DNA of 64,000 nucleotides from Lotus japonicus (GCF_012489685.1 NC_080044.1:18766369-18830368); one strand, 5' to 3'; counted from the stretch's first letter, positions 36,590 to 47,946 are shown. A program made the numbers and translations. The notes: generated by a model from the sequence alone, not told the origin.

Positions 36590-37090
36590 ATAAGTCTAAA
36601 GAAATAGCAAACTAAGAAACATCATCAAGGAATAAAGCCAGGATTACAAACGAAGGAAAAAGCCTCCAAACACGAGGAGGAGTTCTGGCAAGCTTGTCGG
36701 GCTAGAAAATCAGCAACGTTGTTCTTCTCTCTGGGTATAAACTCAAAAGCTACATCCCAGATAGTTGTAACAACAAACGAATCCTATGCAATGAACTTCG
36801 AGCCCAATGCGACGTTATCGATCTCCAAATTCTGCTTGATAGTCTCAACCAGATGCAAACAGTCTGAACGACAGACAAGAGCATTCAACCCCAGGTCACG
36901 AGCATGTAAAAAGCCCAATTCAATTCAAGAGCTAATGCTTCAACTAGATACTCATTACCGTAACCATAGAAAACCGTTAAACCAGAAATCCAATAGCAAT
37001 ACAACCCATGCGTCGGGTGGTCGGGTTGAAGTTTCCATCGACGAAGATGAAAGTGATCGTTGTTGCAGGACGCACATCAAAATAGAATCT
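36590..37090 (-). pseudogene. LINE-type RNase H fragment (decayed)
   Basis: On the - strand, frameshifted pieces read FIFVDGNFNP, then EALALELNWAF, then CRSDCLHLVETI, and finally FIPREKNNVADFLARQA. Together these give the motif order of the plant LINE RNase H domain (RVT_3). Several stops and frameshifts break it. It lies just outside the left TIR of the autonomous MULE. A matching poly(A) or TSD was not established. Confidence 0.7.
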
Positions 37091-37130
37091 GAATGATTAA
37101 ATTTAGTAAATTTGGTTTGGTTTGATTTTA

Positions 37131-37415
37131 GGGTTAAAAACTATAACCGTCCCTGAACTTTGGACGAGATTTGAAAACCGTCTCTCGCCGGAAAATTATC
37201 TGAAAACCGTCCTCAGACTATTGAAAACTAAATTGACTCGTCCCTCCGGCCACCATCCCTCCGGCAAATCCCCTATTGTGGCACGCCACGTCATTTAATG
37301 AGATGACGTGTAATATTTTTTTTTTAAATAATAAAATAATACTTTGATTATCAGAATTAACACAATTAACCCTAAACCCCAAATTAACCATAAATTCCTA
37401 ATTAACCCTAAATCC
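37131..37415 (+). repeat. Left terminal inverted repeat of the MULE
   Basis: It pairs with 43237-43521 in inverse orientation with only a few mismatches. It contains CGCCGGAAAA, CCACGTCATTTAATGAG and repeated AATTAACCCTAAA words. It presumably also serves as promoter for the transposase gene (family knowledge). Confidence 0.9.
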
Positions 37416-37849
37416 CAGATTAACTGTAAACAACAAAATCAACATCTTATCCTTTCTGTTATAGATTTCGTCCGAATCCCATCCCTCTCCCTTGCTCTTT
37501 TTCATCCTCGACGAACACGAAGAACAAGGAGACAAGGCTGCGATCTGGGTAAGGTGATTCGATGATCTGAGGACGAAGTAGGCGACAAAGAGCACGAACC
37601 GGACAGAGGCTGCGACGACGAAAGAAGATTTCCAGGTTTCGAATACGATTTGTGAGTCCATAATGTGTTTTTATGCCTTTCATTGCGAGTTGTGTGCTGT
37701 TTTTACTTGGTTTCTATTTTGGAGTTGAATCAGATTGTTGCTATTTTAGGGTATTTGTGTGCGATTTGGGTTTAGTGATGCTTGAAACTATGCATGTTTG
37801 TTCATCACCATTGCTTGTTCTTGACATGTGTTGTTATGCATTTTGTAGG

Positions 37850-40800
37850 ATGCGTTTCAGTGTGCTTGTTCATCACCATGGGGTTTTCGCCAGGGAGCCA
37901 CACTGGCATTACAAAGATGTCAAAATCACTAAGGTTGGTGTTGATATGGATAGGTGGTGTTATTTCGAGTGCCTTGATACCGTGAAGGACTTGGGGTACA
38001 CAAGAGGGAAGTTCAAAATTTGGTGGAGGACACGCGATGATATTATTGCTCACAACTTAAGGCCTGTATTGACTGACAAAGATGCCTTGGACCTTGCAAC
38101 ATTTGCTATCAAAAACATGGGTGGTTCTGTGCATTTGTTTGTGGAGCATACTGCTGATGAACTGCCTTCTAGTCCAATGGAATTGCTGAGGTTCCTTGAT
38201 GGTAGAACTCCTCATCTTGCCAATGCACCAACATCAACTAAGTCTACAAGTATGCCTTTGAAGCCTCCTTCTAAGTGTGCTGCAGCAGCAGCTAAGGCTA
38301 CAACATCAACTAAGCCTTTTAAGCTTCCTTCTAAGGCTCCATCCAAGCCTAGTCCTTCATTATGGGCTCCATCCAAGCTTACTCCTTCTAGCAGGTCTCC
38401 ATCCAAGGTTACTCTTTCAATGAGTTCAACTGGAAAGAGGCCTGCTCCTTCAAAGGTTGCTTCATCTGCAAAGAGGCCTGCTACTTCCAAGGCTACTCGT
38501 TTATTCATGGCTCCATCAAAGGCTAAGGCTACTCCTTCATTCATGGCTTCATCTGGAAAAATGCTTGCTCCTTCAAAGGATGTTTCCCATGCAAAGAAAC
38601 CTGCTCCACCCAAGCCTACCAGAAGGTCATATAGGATTATGTGCACTGTTCCAAAGACAAAGCAGAAGAGGCTTCCTGTTTTATTGGAATTGTCTAGTGA
38701 TGAAGAGGATCAACCTGAAGTACAAGAAGAGGTGCTAACACAACTGGATAATGATATTGCTTATGATGGAGAAGGTGAGGCAGAGAACCAGGATGAAATT
38801 GATGCAGATGTGGAGGTTGAAGGTAAGTCCATAAAACTCACCCTTTATGTGCATTAATACATACAATAGTTGTTTCCAATTAATGATATTGTTCATGATC
38901 CAGAAGTTGTACCTGTACTTGAACCAGAATTACAACCTCAAGTTCAGGCAGATGTGGAGGTTGAAGGTAGGTCCAATAAAGTCACCCTTTATTTTCATTA
39001 ATACATACAATAGTTGTGTAGAAGACTTACAATGTCTTTATGTTTGAAGGCCCTGAAGTTGAGGTTCCAGTTAATGATGTGAAAGAAGAGGTGATGAATG
39101 AGGGGAATAATGATGTTCAAGAAGAGGTGATGAATGAGGGGAATAATGATGTTCAAGAAGAGGTGATGAATGAAGGGCATAATGATGTGCAAGAAGAAGT
39201 GATGAATGAGGAGAATAATGAAAATACACTTGATGGAGATTCTACTTCAGGTAGTGATGATTCTGAACTTGATGTGCACTTCAGTGACAGTGAAGAGGAG
39301 AGGACACAGGGTATTGATGATGGATTTCAATCAAACACTGTTGGTGTGGCTGAAGCACTTTTGAATGAGCAGTTGAGGAAAATGACTGATGAGGATTTTA
39401 ATGTGCATGCTGTACAGAATGTGGATGAGGAAATTGGTGGATTTCATGGTGATCATGACATGGAAGCTGGTTGGGAGAGTGAGGACTTAAATAGCATGTC
39501 AGAAGGTGATAGTGATGATTCTAATGAACCTGATAGGAGACATCTGCAGTTCAGACCTGAAGATATGAGGCCAGAGTTCAAATTTAGGGTGGGAATGAAA
39601 TTCACTTCACTGCAGCAGTTTAAAGAGGCAACTAAAGACCATGCTACACTTACTGGTAGGGGAATCACTTTCCCAAAGAATGATTTTGACAGAGTTAGGG
39701 AAGTGTGTAAGAAGAAAGATCAATGTCCTTTTGTGATGTTGTGTAGCAAGGTTGGTGGAAAGCAGACATTTGCAATCAAGACTCTGATTGCTCCTCATAC
39801 ATGTGGCAGAGTTTTTAACAACAAAAGTGCAACATCCAGCTGGGTTGCAAAGAAGGTGGTTGATAAGATGACGGGTTCAAGGAAGATGAAGATCAATGAT
39901 GTGGTTGAGGAGATCAGGATAGGTTTCTCAACTGGAATAACAAGGTACAAAGCATGGAAAGCAAGGAAAATGGCCTTGGAGATGGTTGAGGGAGATGCTA
40001 GCAGGAAATACTCCTTGCTTTACAGATTCAGTGCAGAGCTGAGGAGGGTATCCCCAGGTAACACATGTAAGATGCAACTAGAACACCCTACTGGGGCTAT
40101 TCAACCAAGATTTGGGAGATTCTATATGTGTCTAGAAGGCTGCAAAAGGGGATTTTTACAGGGGTGCAGGCCTTTCATTGGCTTAGATGGGTGTCATTTG
40201 AAGACACAATTTGGTGGGATTCTGTTATGTGCTGTTGCAAGAGACCAAAATGACCAATATTTTCCATTGGCATTTGCTGTTGTTGAGTCTGAATGCAAGG
40301 ACAGCTGAGAGTGGTTCCTTGATTTACTTTTGCATGACATTGGTCCTGATAGAAGGTGGATCTTCATATCTGATCAGCAGAAGGTAAGTCAATAAACTGA
40401 CCCTTTATTTGCATAAATACAATAATTGTCAATGAATACTTAGCATCTCTATGTTTGCAGGGCCTCATGTCATGTTTGGAAGGATATGAGCACAGATTCT
40501 GCTTGAGGCACCTTTATGCCAACTTCAAGAAGAAGTTTGGAGGTGGGGTTGTGATTAGAGATCTCATGATGGGAGCAGCCAAGGCAACATATAGACAATT
40601 ATGGGAAAAGAAGATGAATGAGCTGAGGGCACAAAATCAAGCAGCATGGGAGTACCTTATTGCCATACCTACAAGGTCCTGGTGTAAGCATGACTTCACC
40701 TTCTACCCTAAGTGTGATGTGCTCCTAAACAATCTGAGTGAGTCCTTCAATGCAACCATCCTTCTGGCAAGGGACAAGCCAATCTTGACTATGATGGATT

Positions 40801-41961
40801 GTATTCGAACTTACCTAATGGGTAGATTTGCAACTCCGAGGGAAAAGTTTCAGAAATATAGAGGAGAGGTGATGCCCAAACCCATGAAGAGGTTATCAGT
40901 GGAGATAAAGAAAAGTTCATACTGGTTTCCTACATGCAGTTCAGAGGATAAGTTTGAGGTTAAGTTCATGGGTACTAATGGTGATAGCTTCATTGTAGAC
41001 TTGAGGGCACAGTCTTGCACTTGTAATCTGTGGGAGTTGGTAGGAATTCCATGCAGGCATGTTGTTGCATGCATATCATACAATGGTCTAAACCCACAGT
41101 CCTTTGTGCATGATTACTACAAAAGAGCAGCTTATGAAGCAACCTATGGTCATGAGATCAGTCCTATTAATGGCCAGACAATGTGGGAACCTACCAATGA
41201 CCCTGACATACTACCACCACTGTTTAAAAGGAGGCCTGGAAGACCTAAGAAACTGAGAAGAAGGGACCCTTATGAAGATACAGAGCAGACACATCTAAAC
41301 AGAGGAGTTGCAAGGCACAGGTGCAGTAGATGTGGGCAGCATGGACATAATACAAGGAGATGCACACTTCCCCCACCTGTAAATGAAGAAGGAGAAAATT
41401 CTCAAGCACAAAATGAAAGTCAGGTCATTAATGAAACTCAAACACAAACTGAAACCCAAGCACAAAATCAAGTTCCCACAGTAAGTATAATTCAAGTATA
41501 ATTGACATATGAACTGAAAATTGAAAATTTCATATTAACTAAAAATTGTATATGCATATGAACTGAAATTGCAGGATGGAGGAACCTCTCAAGCTGGGCC
41601 ATCTCAGGTTGCTAGACCACCTCAAGTTCGTAGGTGCAGCAGATGTAAGCAAGTTGGACACAATTCAAGGAGATGCAGTCTTCCTGTCATAACTCAAACT
41701 GCTACTTCTCAAGCTGTTCATGTAAGTTTATTGTATACTTGACAGATCTAAGGTCATATACAACAAATCATTATTCATGACAGATCTAAGGTCATATTCA
41801 TGAAATTGCAGGATGGAGCCTCTCAAGCTGTGCAATCTCAGGTTGAAGATGGAGCAAGAACTCAGGAAGAAGGTGTGGCGAATCTGCCAGGATCTGGAGC
41901 TGCATCTCAGGTTCATGGTGGGGAAGATCTGGCAGCTGCATCTGCATCTCAAGCTGTATGA
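37850..41961 (+). pseudogene. MURA-type MULE transposase, one nonsense codon
   Basis: Six exons keep one reading frame: 37850-38822, 38904-38966, 39050-40383, 40461-41480, 41575-41721 and 41812-41961, or 1228 codons before the terminal stop. The order is: N-terminal PB1-like domain starting MRFSVLVHHHG; Lys/Pro/Ser-rich linker; acidic stretch with about four 12-aa repeats (NDVQEEVMNEGN); MuDR DNA-binding domain (about 520-630); DDE core with D725 (GLDGCHLK) and D787 (ISDQQK), with E854 as a possible third residue; SWIM zinc finger (CTC...PCRH, about 975-995); and two CCHC knuckles (CSRCGQHGHNTRRC, CSRCKQVGHNSRRC). A TGA at 40306-40308 replaces codon 765, right after D725, where relatives have tryptophan. 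Everything downstream is still open. The start at 37850 is chosen because the domain begins there. Longer upstream frames run through the leader. Confidence 0.88.
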
Positions 41962-42010
41962 GGAGGAATGATTGATGTAATTAGGGCTAATTACTCTCTG
42001 TTTTGTTTTG

Positions 42011-42112
42011 ATAGCACATGGGTGCTCTTTTTGATGTACTTTGCATAGCACATGTGTGCTCATTTTGATGTACTTTGCATAGCACATGTGTGCTCATTTT
42101 GATATACTTTGG
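42011..42112 (+). repeat. 34-bp tandem repeat, 3 units
   Basis: The unit AGCACATGtGTGCTCATTTT... recurs at 42013, 42047 and 42081. It lies between the 3' ends of the two MULE genes, where transcription terminators would be expected. Each unit contains the near-palindrome AGCACATGTGTGCT, and the array ends in GATATACTTT. Confidence 0.85.
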
Positions 42113-42503
42113 ACACCATATGGGTGGGTTTTTCTGATGTAGATGGCATTCAATGTGGACCACAAGTTGTGATGTTATGTTTTTTATTGCAAGTGGGATG
42201 GACCACTTTTTCCTATTGGGATCAATTTAGTCAATGAGATTCTCTTCTCTAATTGTTGTTAGCATTGATTAAAGGTTATAATATGTTTTATTTAAGTTAT
42301 TTGTGCTTTCTAGGCCAGTAAAGAAATCAGAAACAATAAAGGGACAAGGGAATACAACAACTTTTTAAAGACAACAACAACCATACTTTTGTCATTACTT
42401 TTCAATACCAAAGCTGTTACAATTGAAATTTTGTCAAGCTTACATAGTGCTATTGCAACCACAACCAACAAAGATGCATTAACCTAACTAGTCACAATTC
42501 TAC

Positions 42504-43046
42504 CTACTTGAATTTCCCAGAAGTGAAGAACAACCCTAATCCTACAACCCACAATAGCACAGCAAAGCCAACACTAAAAAAGGCCACATTATTCTTCATG
42601 GTTTCACAGTCAAGCTTCCTTTGCAGTTTGTTGTTCTTCTTCTTGCTTTCTTCCAATTTTCTGCTCAATTCATCATGTTTCCTCTTCAAATCCTCCAATT
42701 CATGCATTATTTTCAGTAATTCAAGGTCTGGTTGTCTTTCAGCACCTTGCCCTTGGACAAAATCATCCCACAAGAAAAACCCACAATCTTTAGGTGTCTG
42801 CAAATAAAAAACAAAATCATCACACCATTGAATTCGAGGTAAAACAGAACCATGAAGGGGTAGAGGAGTATGATTTACCTCGAAATTCCTGCATCTCCAG
42901 AACCTCCGACTTGGGTTCTTAGGAGTGTGTGAGGTCAGGTGCAAAATCAATTCTCCACACTCGCAAGTTTCTCCAGGAGGCAATGCGTTCAGAGAAGAAG
43001 CACGAGAACCAGTGGCAGAAGTAGAAGAAGTTGTTGGTCTTCTCAT
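42504..43046 (-). CDS. GRF-zinc-finger protein encoded by the MULE
   Basis: Two exons are supported on -: 43046-42879 and 42797-42504. They are joined across an 81-bp intron (42798-42878, GTAAAT...TTTGCAG) that happens to stay in frame. Without splicing, 27 residues would interrupt the zinc finger between RRFWRCRNFE and TPKDCGFFLW. The spliced product is about 153 aa from the ATG at 43046. It has a Ser/Thr-rich N-terminus, a GRF-type zinc finger (CECGE...RRFWRC...CGFFLWDDF), a Lys/Glu coiled coil (KIMHELEDLKRK onward) and a C-terminal hydrophobic helix (FFSVGFAVLLWVVGLGLFF) that should anchor it in a membrane. It occupies the mudrB position. Function is unknown. GRF fingers bind nucleic acid in other proteins (family knowledge). 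An upstream in-frame start at 43112 would add a hydrophobic leader and is less likely. Confidence 0.82.
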   Translation of the reverse strand: MRRPTTSSTSATGSRASSLNALPPGETCECGELILHLTSHTPKNPSRRFWRCRNFEVNHTPLPLHGSVLPRIQWCDDFVFYLQTPKDCGFFLWDDFVQGQGAERQPDLELLKIMHELEDLKRKHDELSRKLEESKKKNNKLQRKLDCETMKNNVAFFSVGFAVLLWVVGLGLFFTSGKFK

Positions 43047-43236
43047 CGTGTTGCTCGATGGGAGAAGCAGAAGTAGAAAACGGAGAACACAATGGGAGAA
43101 GAAGGGGAACACGATGGGAGAAGAAGGGGAACACGAAGGGAGAGCAGAAGAGGAACATGATGAACCCTAACTCAGATTTGGGGGTTTTATGTGTAGATAG
43201 ATTTGGGATTTAGGTAAAATTAGTGTTAGATAAAGG

Positions 43237-43521
43237 GTTGATTTAGGGTTAATTAGGAATTTATGGTTAATTTGGGATTTAGGGTTAATTGTGTTAATTC
43301 TGATAATCAAAGTATTATTTTATTATTTAAAAAAAAATATTACACGTCATCTCATTAAATGACGTGGCGTGCCACATAAGGGCCTCGCCGGAGGGATGGT
43401 GGCCGGAGGGACGGGTCAATTTAGTTTTCAATAGTCTGAGGACGGTTTTCAGATAATTTTCCGGCGAGGGACGGTTTTCAAATCTCGCTCAAAGTTCAGG
43501 GACGGTTATAGTTTTTAACCC
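43237..43521 (-). repeat. Right terminal inverted repeat of the MULE
   Basis: This is the inverse of the left TIR. It lies about 190 bp upstream of the GRF gene start and so probably holds that gene's promoter. Confidence 0.9.
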
Positions 43522-43739
43522 TTGATTTTATAAAAAAGATTAGGAAATCCAGATCAACCCGATCTAGTTATTGTCAAGTTGGTTTGATTTGAGTTATCGA
43601 GTTGGTATTTAAAAATAAATCATTGAATTTTTTTATTTTCTTCTATGTATATTACTATTTTCTATGTACAAAATATTTAATTTTAGATATTTTTTCTTCA
43701 ATAATTTTATGCAATAGTCAAATTAATTCTGAATGTTGA

Positions 43740-44802
43740 TTTTACTTTTTTTTTTTGGTGCTTCGGAAAATAAACAAAGAAAACAAAACAACTAAGGAAC
43801 GCCTAAAGAGTTCTTCAACAACATAACTTGAAGCTCTGAAGGAGGAGAATCAATAGTCAAAGAGACTGGTAAAAGAGAGAGAACCCTTGACGCGCAAGCT
43901 AATCAGCAGAAGCATTCCTCTCACGATCAACCCAAACTAACGTAACTCTCCAATCCCGACGAAGTAGCTCTCTGATATCCATGAGAACCCGAACCTGATC
44001 ATGAAACCGAATCCTGTCCTCAGCGCCAAGCACAACAATGAGATCAGCGCAATCCGTCTCGCAAATCACATCACGATAATCCCTATTCCAAGCTAACCAA
44101 AGCCCTTCCTTGAGCACCTCAGCCTCCGCTCTGAAAGTTGTACCTCTCACCGCAAACCACCTGAAGCCCACAACCCAGTTTCCTGCACTGTCACGCATCA
44201 ATCCTCCACCACCCATATGACCTAATTCCGGCCTTAAACTCCCATTTGTATTCAATTTTACGGTGTTCACCGGTGGAGGTTGCCAAACGCGCGACAACAA
44301 CCTGCCCTCACCAACCTCACCATCACGACCAAACCTCACGAAATCATCATGGTCACAGCAGACTTTGCTCCAAGCTACCTGGAACGTCCACGGGTGCTGG
44401 TCCAACACCATGTTGCACCTCCACCGCCACACTCCCCAAAGACCCAAGAGAAACTTCAAAAAATGGCTACCGCGGGCATTGAACTGGATCAATTCCTTCA
44501 AGTCAAGATGCCAGAAGTTAGGCCAGGACCAAGCTCCAATCTAGCCCCATATTTGACGCGAGTGAACACAATCTCTCAAACAATGGATGTCATCTTCAAT
44601 CACCAACGACAACGCGAGCAAGAATAATCATCCACCAAGTGATGGCGACAACGATGTTAATTGACAAGGAGGGCCCCATGCATCCCTAACCAAACAAACA
44701 TACATACCTTTTTTGGGATAGCCAGTTTCCAAATCCAACCACCATCAAACCCTCCTGTTGGGATTTCTAATTTGTCTCTGAGCCAAAGATAACCATCTTT
44801 CC
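43740..44802 (-). mobile_element. 5'-truncated LINE with RNase H domain
   Basis: Read on -, it begins at 44802 with a zf-RVT-like stretch (GGWIWKLAIPKKV). After a stop and frameshift it continues in a 200-codon frame (44501-43899) that carries the plant LINE RNase H: LNTNGSLRPELG, then FRAEAEVLKEGLWLAW, then CETDCADLIVV, then ending WVDRERNASAD before a stop. It finishes in a poly(A) tail, seen as a T run at 43745-43756. Flanking CTGAATGTTGA (43729-43739) and CTGAATATTGA (44803-44813) is a probable target-site duplication, 10 of 11 matching. Confidence 0.83.
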
Positions 44803-44813
44803 CTGAATATTGA

Positions 44814-45918
44814 CCCGATATTCAGTGAAAGATTATAACTTATTAATATTTTTATCTAGAATATATAATAAAATTGGATAATATATATCTAAAGTCACTT
44901 GATGATAGGACAAAAAGTAAAAAATAGAAAAGAGTTATTGATCCGGTTGGTTCGGGTTGAAACAATAAATTTGAGAACCGAACCGAATTATTTTTATTTG
45001 GTTCAAGTTTAACGTAAGTGAAACCATTAACCAAAAAAAAAAAACCAAACAGATTTGAACCAGTTATATTGATTTGGTTTAATCATCGAGCCAATCCAAA
45101 TCGATGAACACCTATATAAATCTAAGAATGGAATCAAAATAGCCCTGATTCTTTTTATTTGAAAGTAAAAGATCTATATTGATGAGGAAAATGTTCAGGA
45201 TATATGATCCAAAGGGACAAAAAAACCTGCAAAGCTAGCGACAACGCAACCCAAAAGACAAGAACAACTAAACAAGAAAAACCAAGAAAACACCAACAAC
45301 GGAAAGGGAAAAGACTCCCCCAATAACACAAAGATCAACCGCCAAAGAACCAAAACAACTCAAAAGCCCAAAAGACTCCTAAAGAAATAGTCAACACCCA
45401 AGAAACTACCACAACTCCCCTAAGAAGATCTGTGTGCATTGATCTGGGTCGTAATCTAGTAGAGTTCAGGCAACATCATTTGTGCAATCACACTTCATGC
45501 TACATCGTTTTTTCATTAAAACGACACTCCTCAGTCCTCGCTCTTGTCAGATTGCCATAAGACTCCAAAAACTTCTTAGGCAAAACCATTAGCTCCCTCA
45601 TTTTCAAAAGTAGCCCTGATTCTTTTGATCCTATAGCTAATAGTTCTTTTTCTATAAATATAACTGTAATACAAATTGAATATAATTTATATGCATTGAT
45701 TAAGTGAGTTTTACACTGTCAGTCACTCATATTTAAAGACATCAATATTTAAATTCATAAAATATTTTAGTTAATTTGAATAATAACTTTTTCTTGATGT
45801 TTCTCAAATGTAATTGGATAATAGTGCAACCTTCTGTAATGCATATACATTATACCTAACTAACAAGATGTTCCTTTTATTTTCCGATGAAGAAAAAACA
45901 AGATGTTCGTTTTGGTGA
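44814..45918. other. Intergenic DNA
   Basis: No gene was recognised. At 44935-45110 there are GGTTCGGTT / AACCGAACC-like words, often seen in hAT-derived MITEs. At 45190-45480 there is an A/C-rich strand that might be the 3' UTR of an old LINE. Neither has defined ends. Confidence 0.3.
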
Positions 45919-45924
45919 TAGATA

Positions 45925-47455
45925 AATTTTTTTTTTGAACAGTTCCTGCAATGTATTAAACGGGGGGCATAGAAGCCAAAATGTCTGCGGTTACAAAAGT
46001 CTCAACCTCAGGAGGGACTTCCTCAATCCACACGCAACCGGCGAAAGAGGAAGCATGCCTAGCCAAATAGTCAGCCACAGTATTGCCAGGGCGGCGAACA
46101 AAAGAAAGGGAAATAAAATCGAAAGAGCGACAATACTGGAAACAATCGTTAAGAATAGTAGCTAAATAATTCCTCCCATCTGGAGGTTTTTTCCACAGCT
46201 GGAACAGTTTGAGACAATCCGTCTCCAAGCAAACTCGTCGGAAGCCAAGAGAGATAGCTAAACCAATGGACCAACGAAGCGCTAAAGCCTCCGTCTCCAA
46301 CGCTGATGACGTCCTCTCCACCACATCTGCTGCTGCTGCAAGAATCAAGCCCTCATGGTTTCTAGCAGCCATGCCCAAACCCGACGTTGAATCTGATCTC
46401 CAAGAACCGTCAACATTAACCTTGAAGAGCCCCTGGGGAGGTCGACACCAGCTCACGGCCTGCTCTATCGCTGGATGAAAGGGAGTCGACGTCGGATCAT
46501 CCACCAACTCAAGTTGAAACGCCCGCTGGAGCACAACATCACACGAGAACGGTCTGTCCTGAAAGATAACTTTGTTACGTGCTTCCCACAGGGCGTAGGA
46601 AGCCGACAACCACCGAGAAATGGCCCCATCATCAGCATCAGCATCAGCTAAAAACTGTAAAAGAAACTCAGGTAAAGATGAAAAAGAATCCAAACGAAGG
46701 CCAAGAGAATAAGCAAACCAGAAACATTTAGACATAGGGCAATTGAGCCAAAGGTGACTCACAATTTCATTCTCCTCACCACACAAAGGGCAAGTGGGAT
46801 CAACCTCCACACCCCTTCGCCATAACGAATCACGGACCGGAAGGAGGGAACAAAAAGCACGCCAAGCTAGCTCTTTGCACCTTGGTATTGCATTAGATTT
46901 CCAAATTTTTTTCCAAAGATTGGCAGGCAAAGGAGAGACCGCCAAAGAAGCAGATGTCTGAGACCTTGCATCATGGTCCTTAATGAAAGAGTACCCAAGC
47001 TTTGAGGAATAAACACCATCAATAGAACCTGTCCAAAAAAGGGAATCTGCTACACCTCCGTGCACAGACAGCGGGAGGGAGAGAATCTGTAAAGCAGTGT
47101 TAGGGCAAAAAACATGCTCAACAAGCTCTCTATTCCACATTCTACCCTGACTCAACAGCAAATCAGAAACATTATTAATATTCAATTCAACCAAAAGATC
47201 CTCACTATAAATAATAGGAGAGCCATGCGGCAACCAATTGTCCCGTCTCACATCTACCTGACGACCATCACCAATCTTCCATCGTCCACCTCGTTCGAAA
47301 ACCCACTTAGTGCTCCATATACTCGACCAAGCATAGCTTGGACGCCAACCTTTCTTAGCCTTGACCAGAGACACCTTGGGGAAGTACACTCCCTTGAAAA
47401 TTTGAGCTAACAAAGACTCCGGATGAGAGTAAATTTCCCACCAATTCTTAGCTAC
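45925..47455 (-). mobile_element. 5'-truncated LINE, zf-RVT + RNase H (ORF2 3' part)
   Basis: One open frame runs on - from the truncation near 47455 to a stop at 45956 (485 codons from a TTG, with further open codons upstream). It contains the region after the reverse transcriptase (RRDNWLPHGSP), the zinc-binding zf-RVT domain (CPLCGEENEIVSHLWLNCP), and an RNase H domain (KVNVDGSW, then ALETEALALRW, LETDCLKLF, FVRRPGNTVADYLARHA). A poly(A) tail shows as a T run at about 45927-45936. TAGATAAATT occurs on both sides (about 45920-45929 and 47456-47465), an exact target-site duplication. The frame is intact, so the insertion is fairly recent, but the copy has no reverse transcriptase or endonuclease and cannot move itself. 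Confidence 0.9.
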
Positions 47456-47743
47456 TAGATAAATTAGATCCCTATAGATGAGGACAGAAATTCAAACTAA
47501 CAAAAATCTATTGAGGACTTAGTTTTCCAAACGAGATTAAATAAAAAAAAATTACTTTATTCTCATTATATTTTTCCATGTTCAAGAAACAATGGCACAT
47601 TCAACCTTTGAGAAATAATTCTATAATTGAATAAGGCCAAACTTTGATGTCACAAGAGTGACTAGATTTGACCAATTGTATCGCATGTTGACAAAAAATT
47701 TGTTTGTTGCGAGCTTCTTTAATTGTAAAATGGTTTACTTAAT

Positions 47744-47937
47744 GAGTTTAATGGATATGCACTGACAATGTAAAATAGTTTTACACAGACATCTAATTGA
47801 ATTCCGCAAAATCAGAAAATATCTTATTCTTTTAATTAAAATTAAAGTCAAATGCAATTATCTCTCCTATGTGACATGCTTTGGTTGGATGACTGTGTAA
47901 AACTATTTTACACTGTCAGTGCATATCCATTAAACTC
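47744..47937. mobile_element. MULE-type MITE (194 bp)
   Basis: Terminal inverted repeats of about 43 bp start GAGTTTAATGGATATGCACT. The flanks are an identical 9-bp duplication TTACTTAAT (47735-47743 and 47938-47946). The size and 9-bp TSD point to a Mutator-type MITE. Confidence 0.9.
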
Positions 47938-47946
47938 TTACTTAAT

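Larger units (their letters stand above)
37131..43521. mobile_element. MuDR-type MULE with two convergent genes (6391 bp)
   Basis: The outermost bases are GGGTTAAAAACTATAACC and its inverse. Inverted repeats of about 285 bp (37131-37415 and 43237-43521) differ at only a few positions. The flanks are an identical 9-bp duplication, TTGATTTTA (37122-37130 and 43522-43530). Inside are a six-exon MURA-type transposase gene on + (37850-41961) and a two-exon GRF-zinc-finger gene on - (42504-43046). Each starts close to a TIR and both run toward the middle. This is the layout of maize MuDR, but the second gene is not a recognisable mudrB. The transposase has one premature stop, so this copy is probably not autonomous now. 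Confidence 0.93.

Noticed and set aside
36719..37096. 125-codon + ORF next to the MULE
   Set aside because: The opposite strand carries LINE RNase H motifs, so this is a shadow of that relic.
38212..38646. 144-codon antisense ORF in the MULE transposase
   Set aside because: It mirrors the Lys/Ala/Pro/Ser-rich linker codons of the sense strand and has no independent support.
44246..44627. Three overlapping + strand ORFs (78-115 codons)
   Set aside because: They are antisense to the LINE RNase H frame and low in recognisable content.
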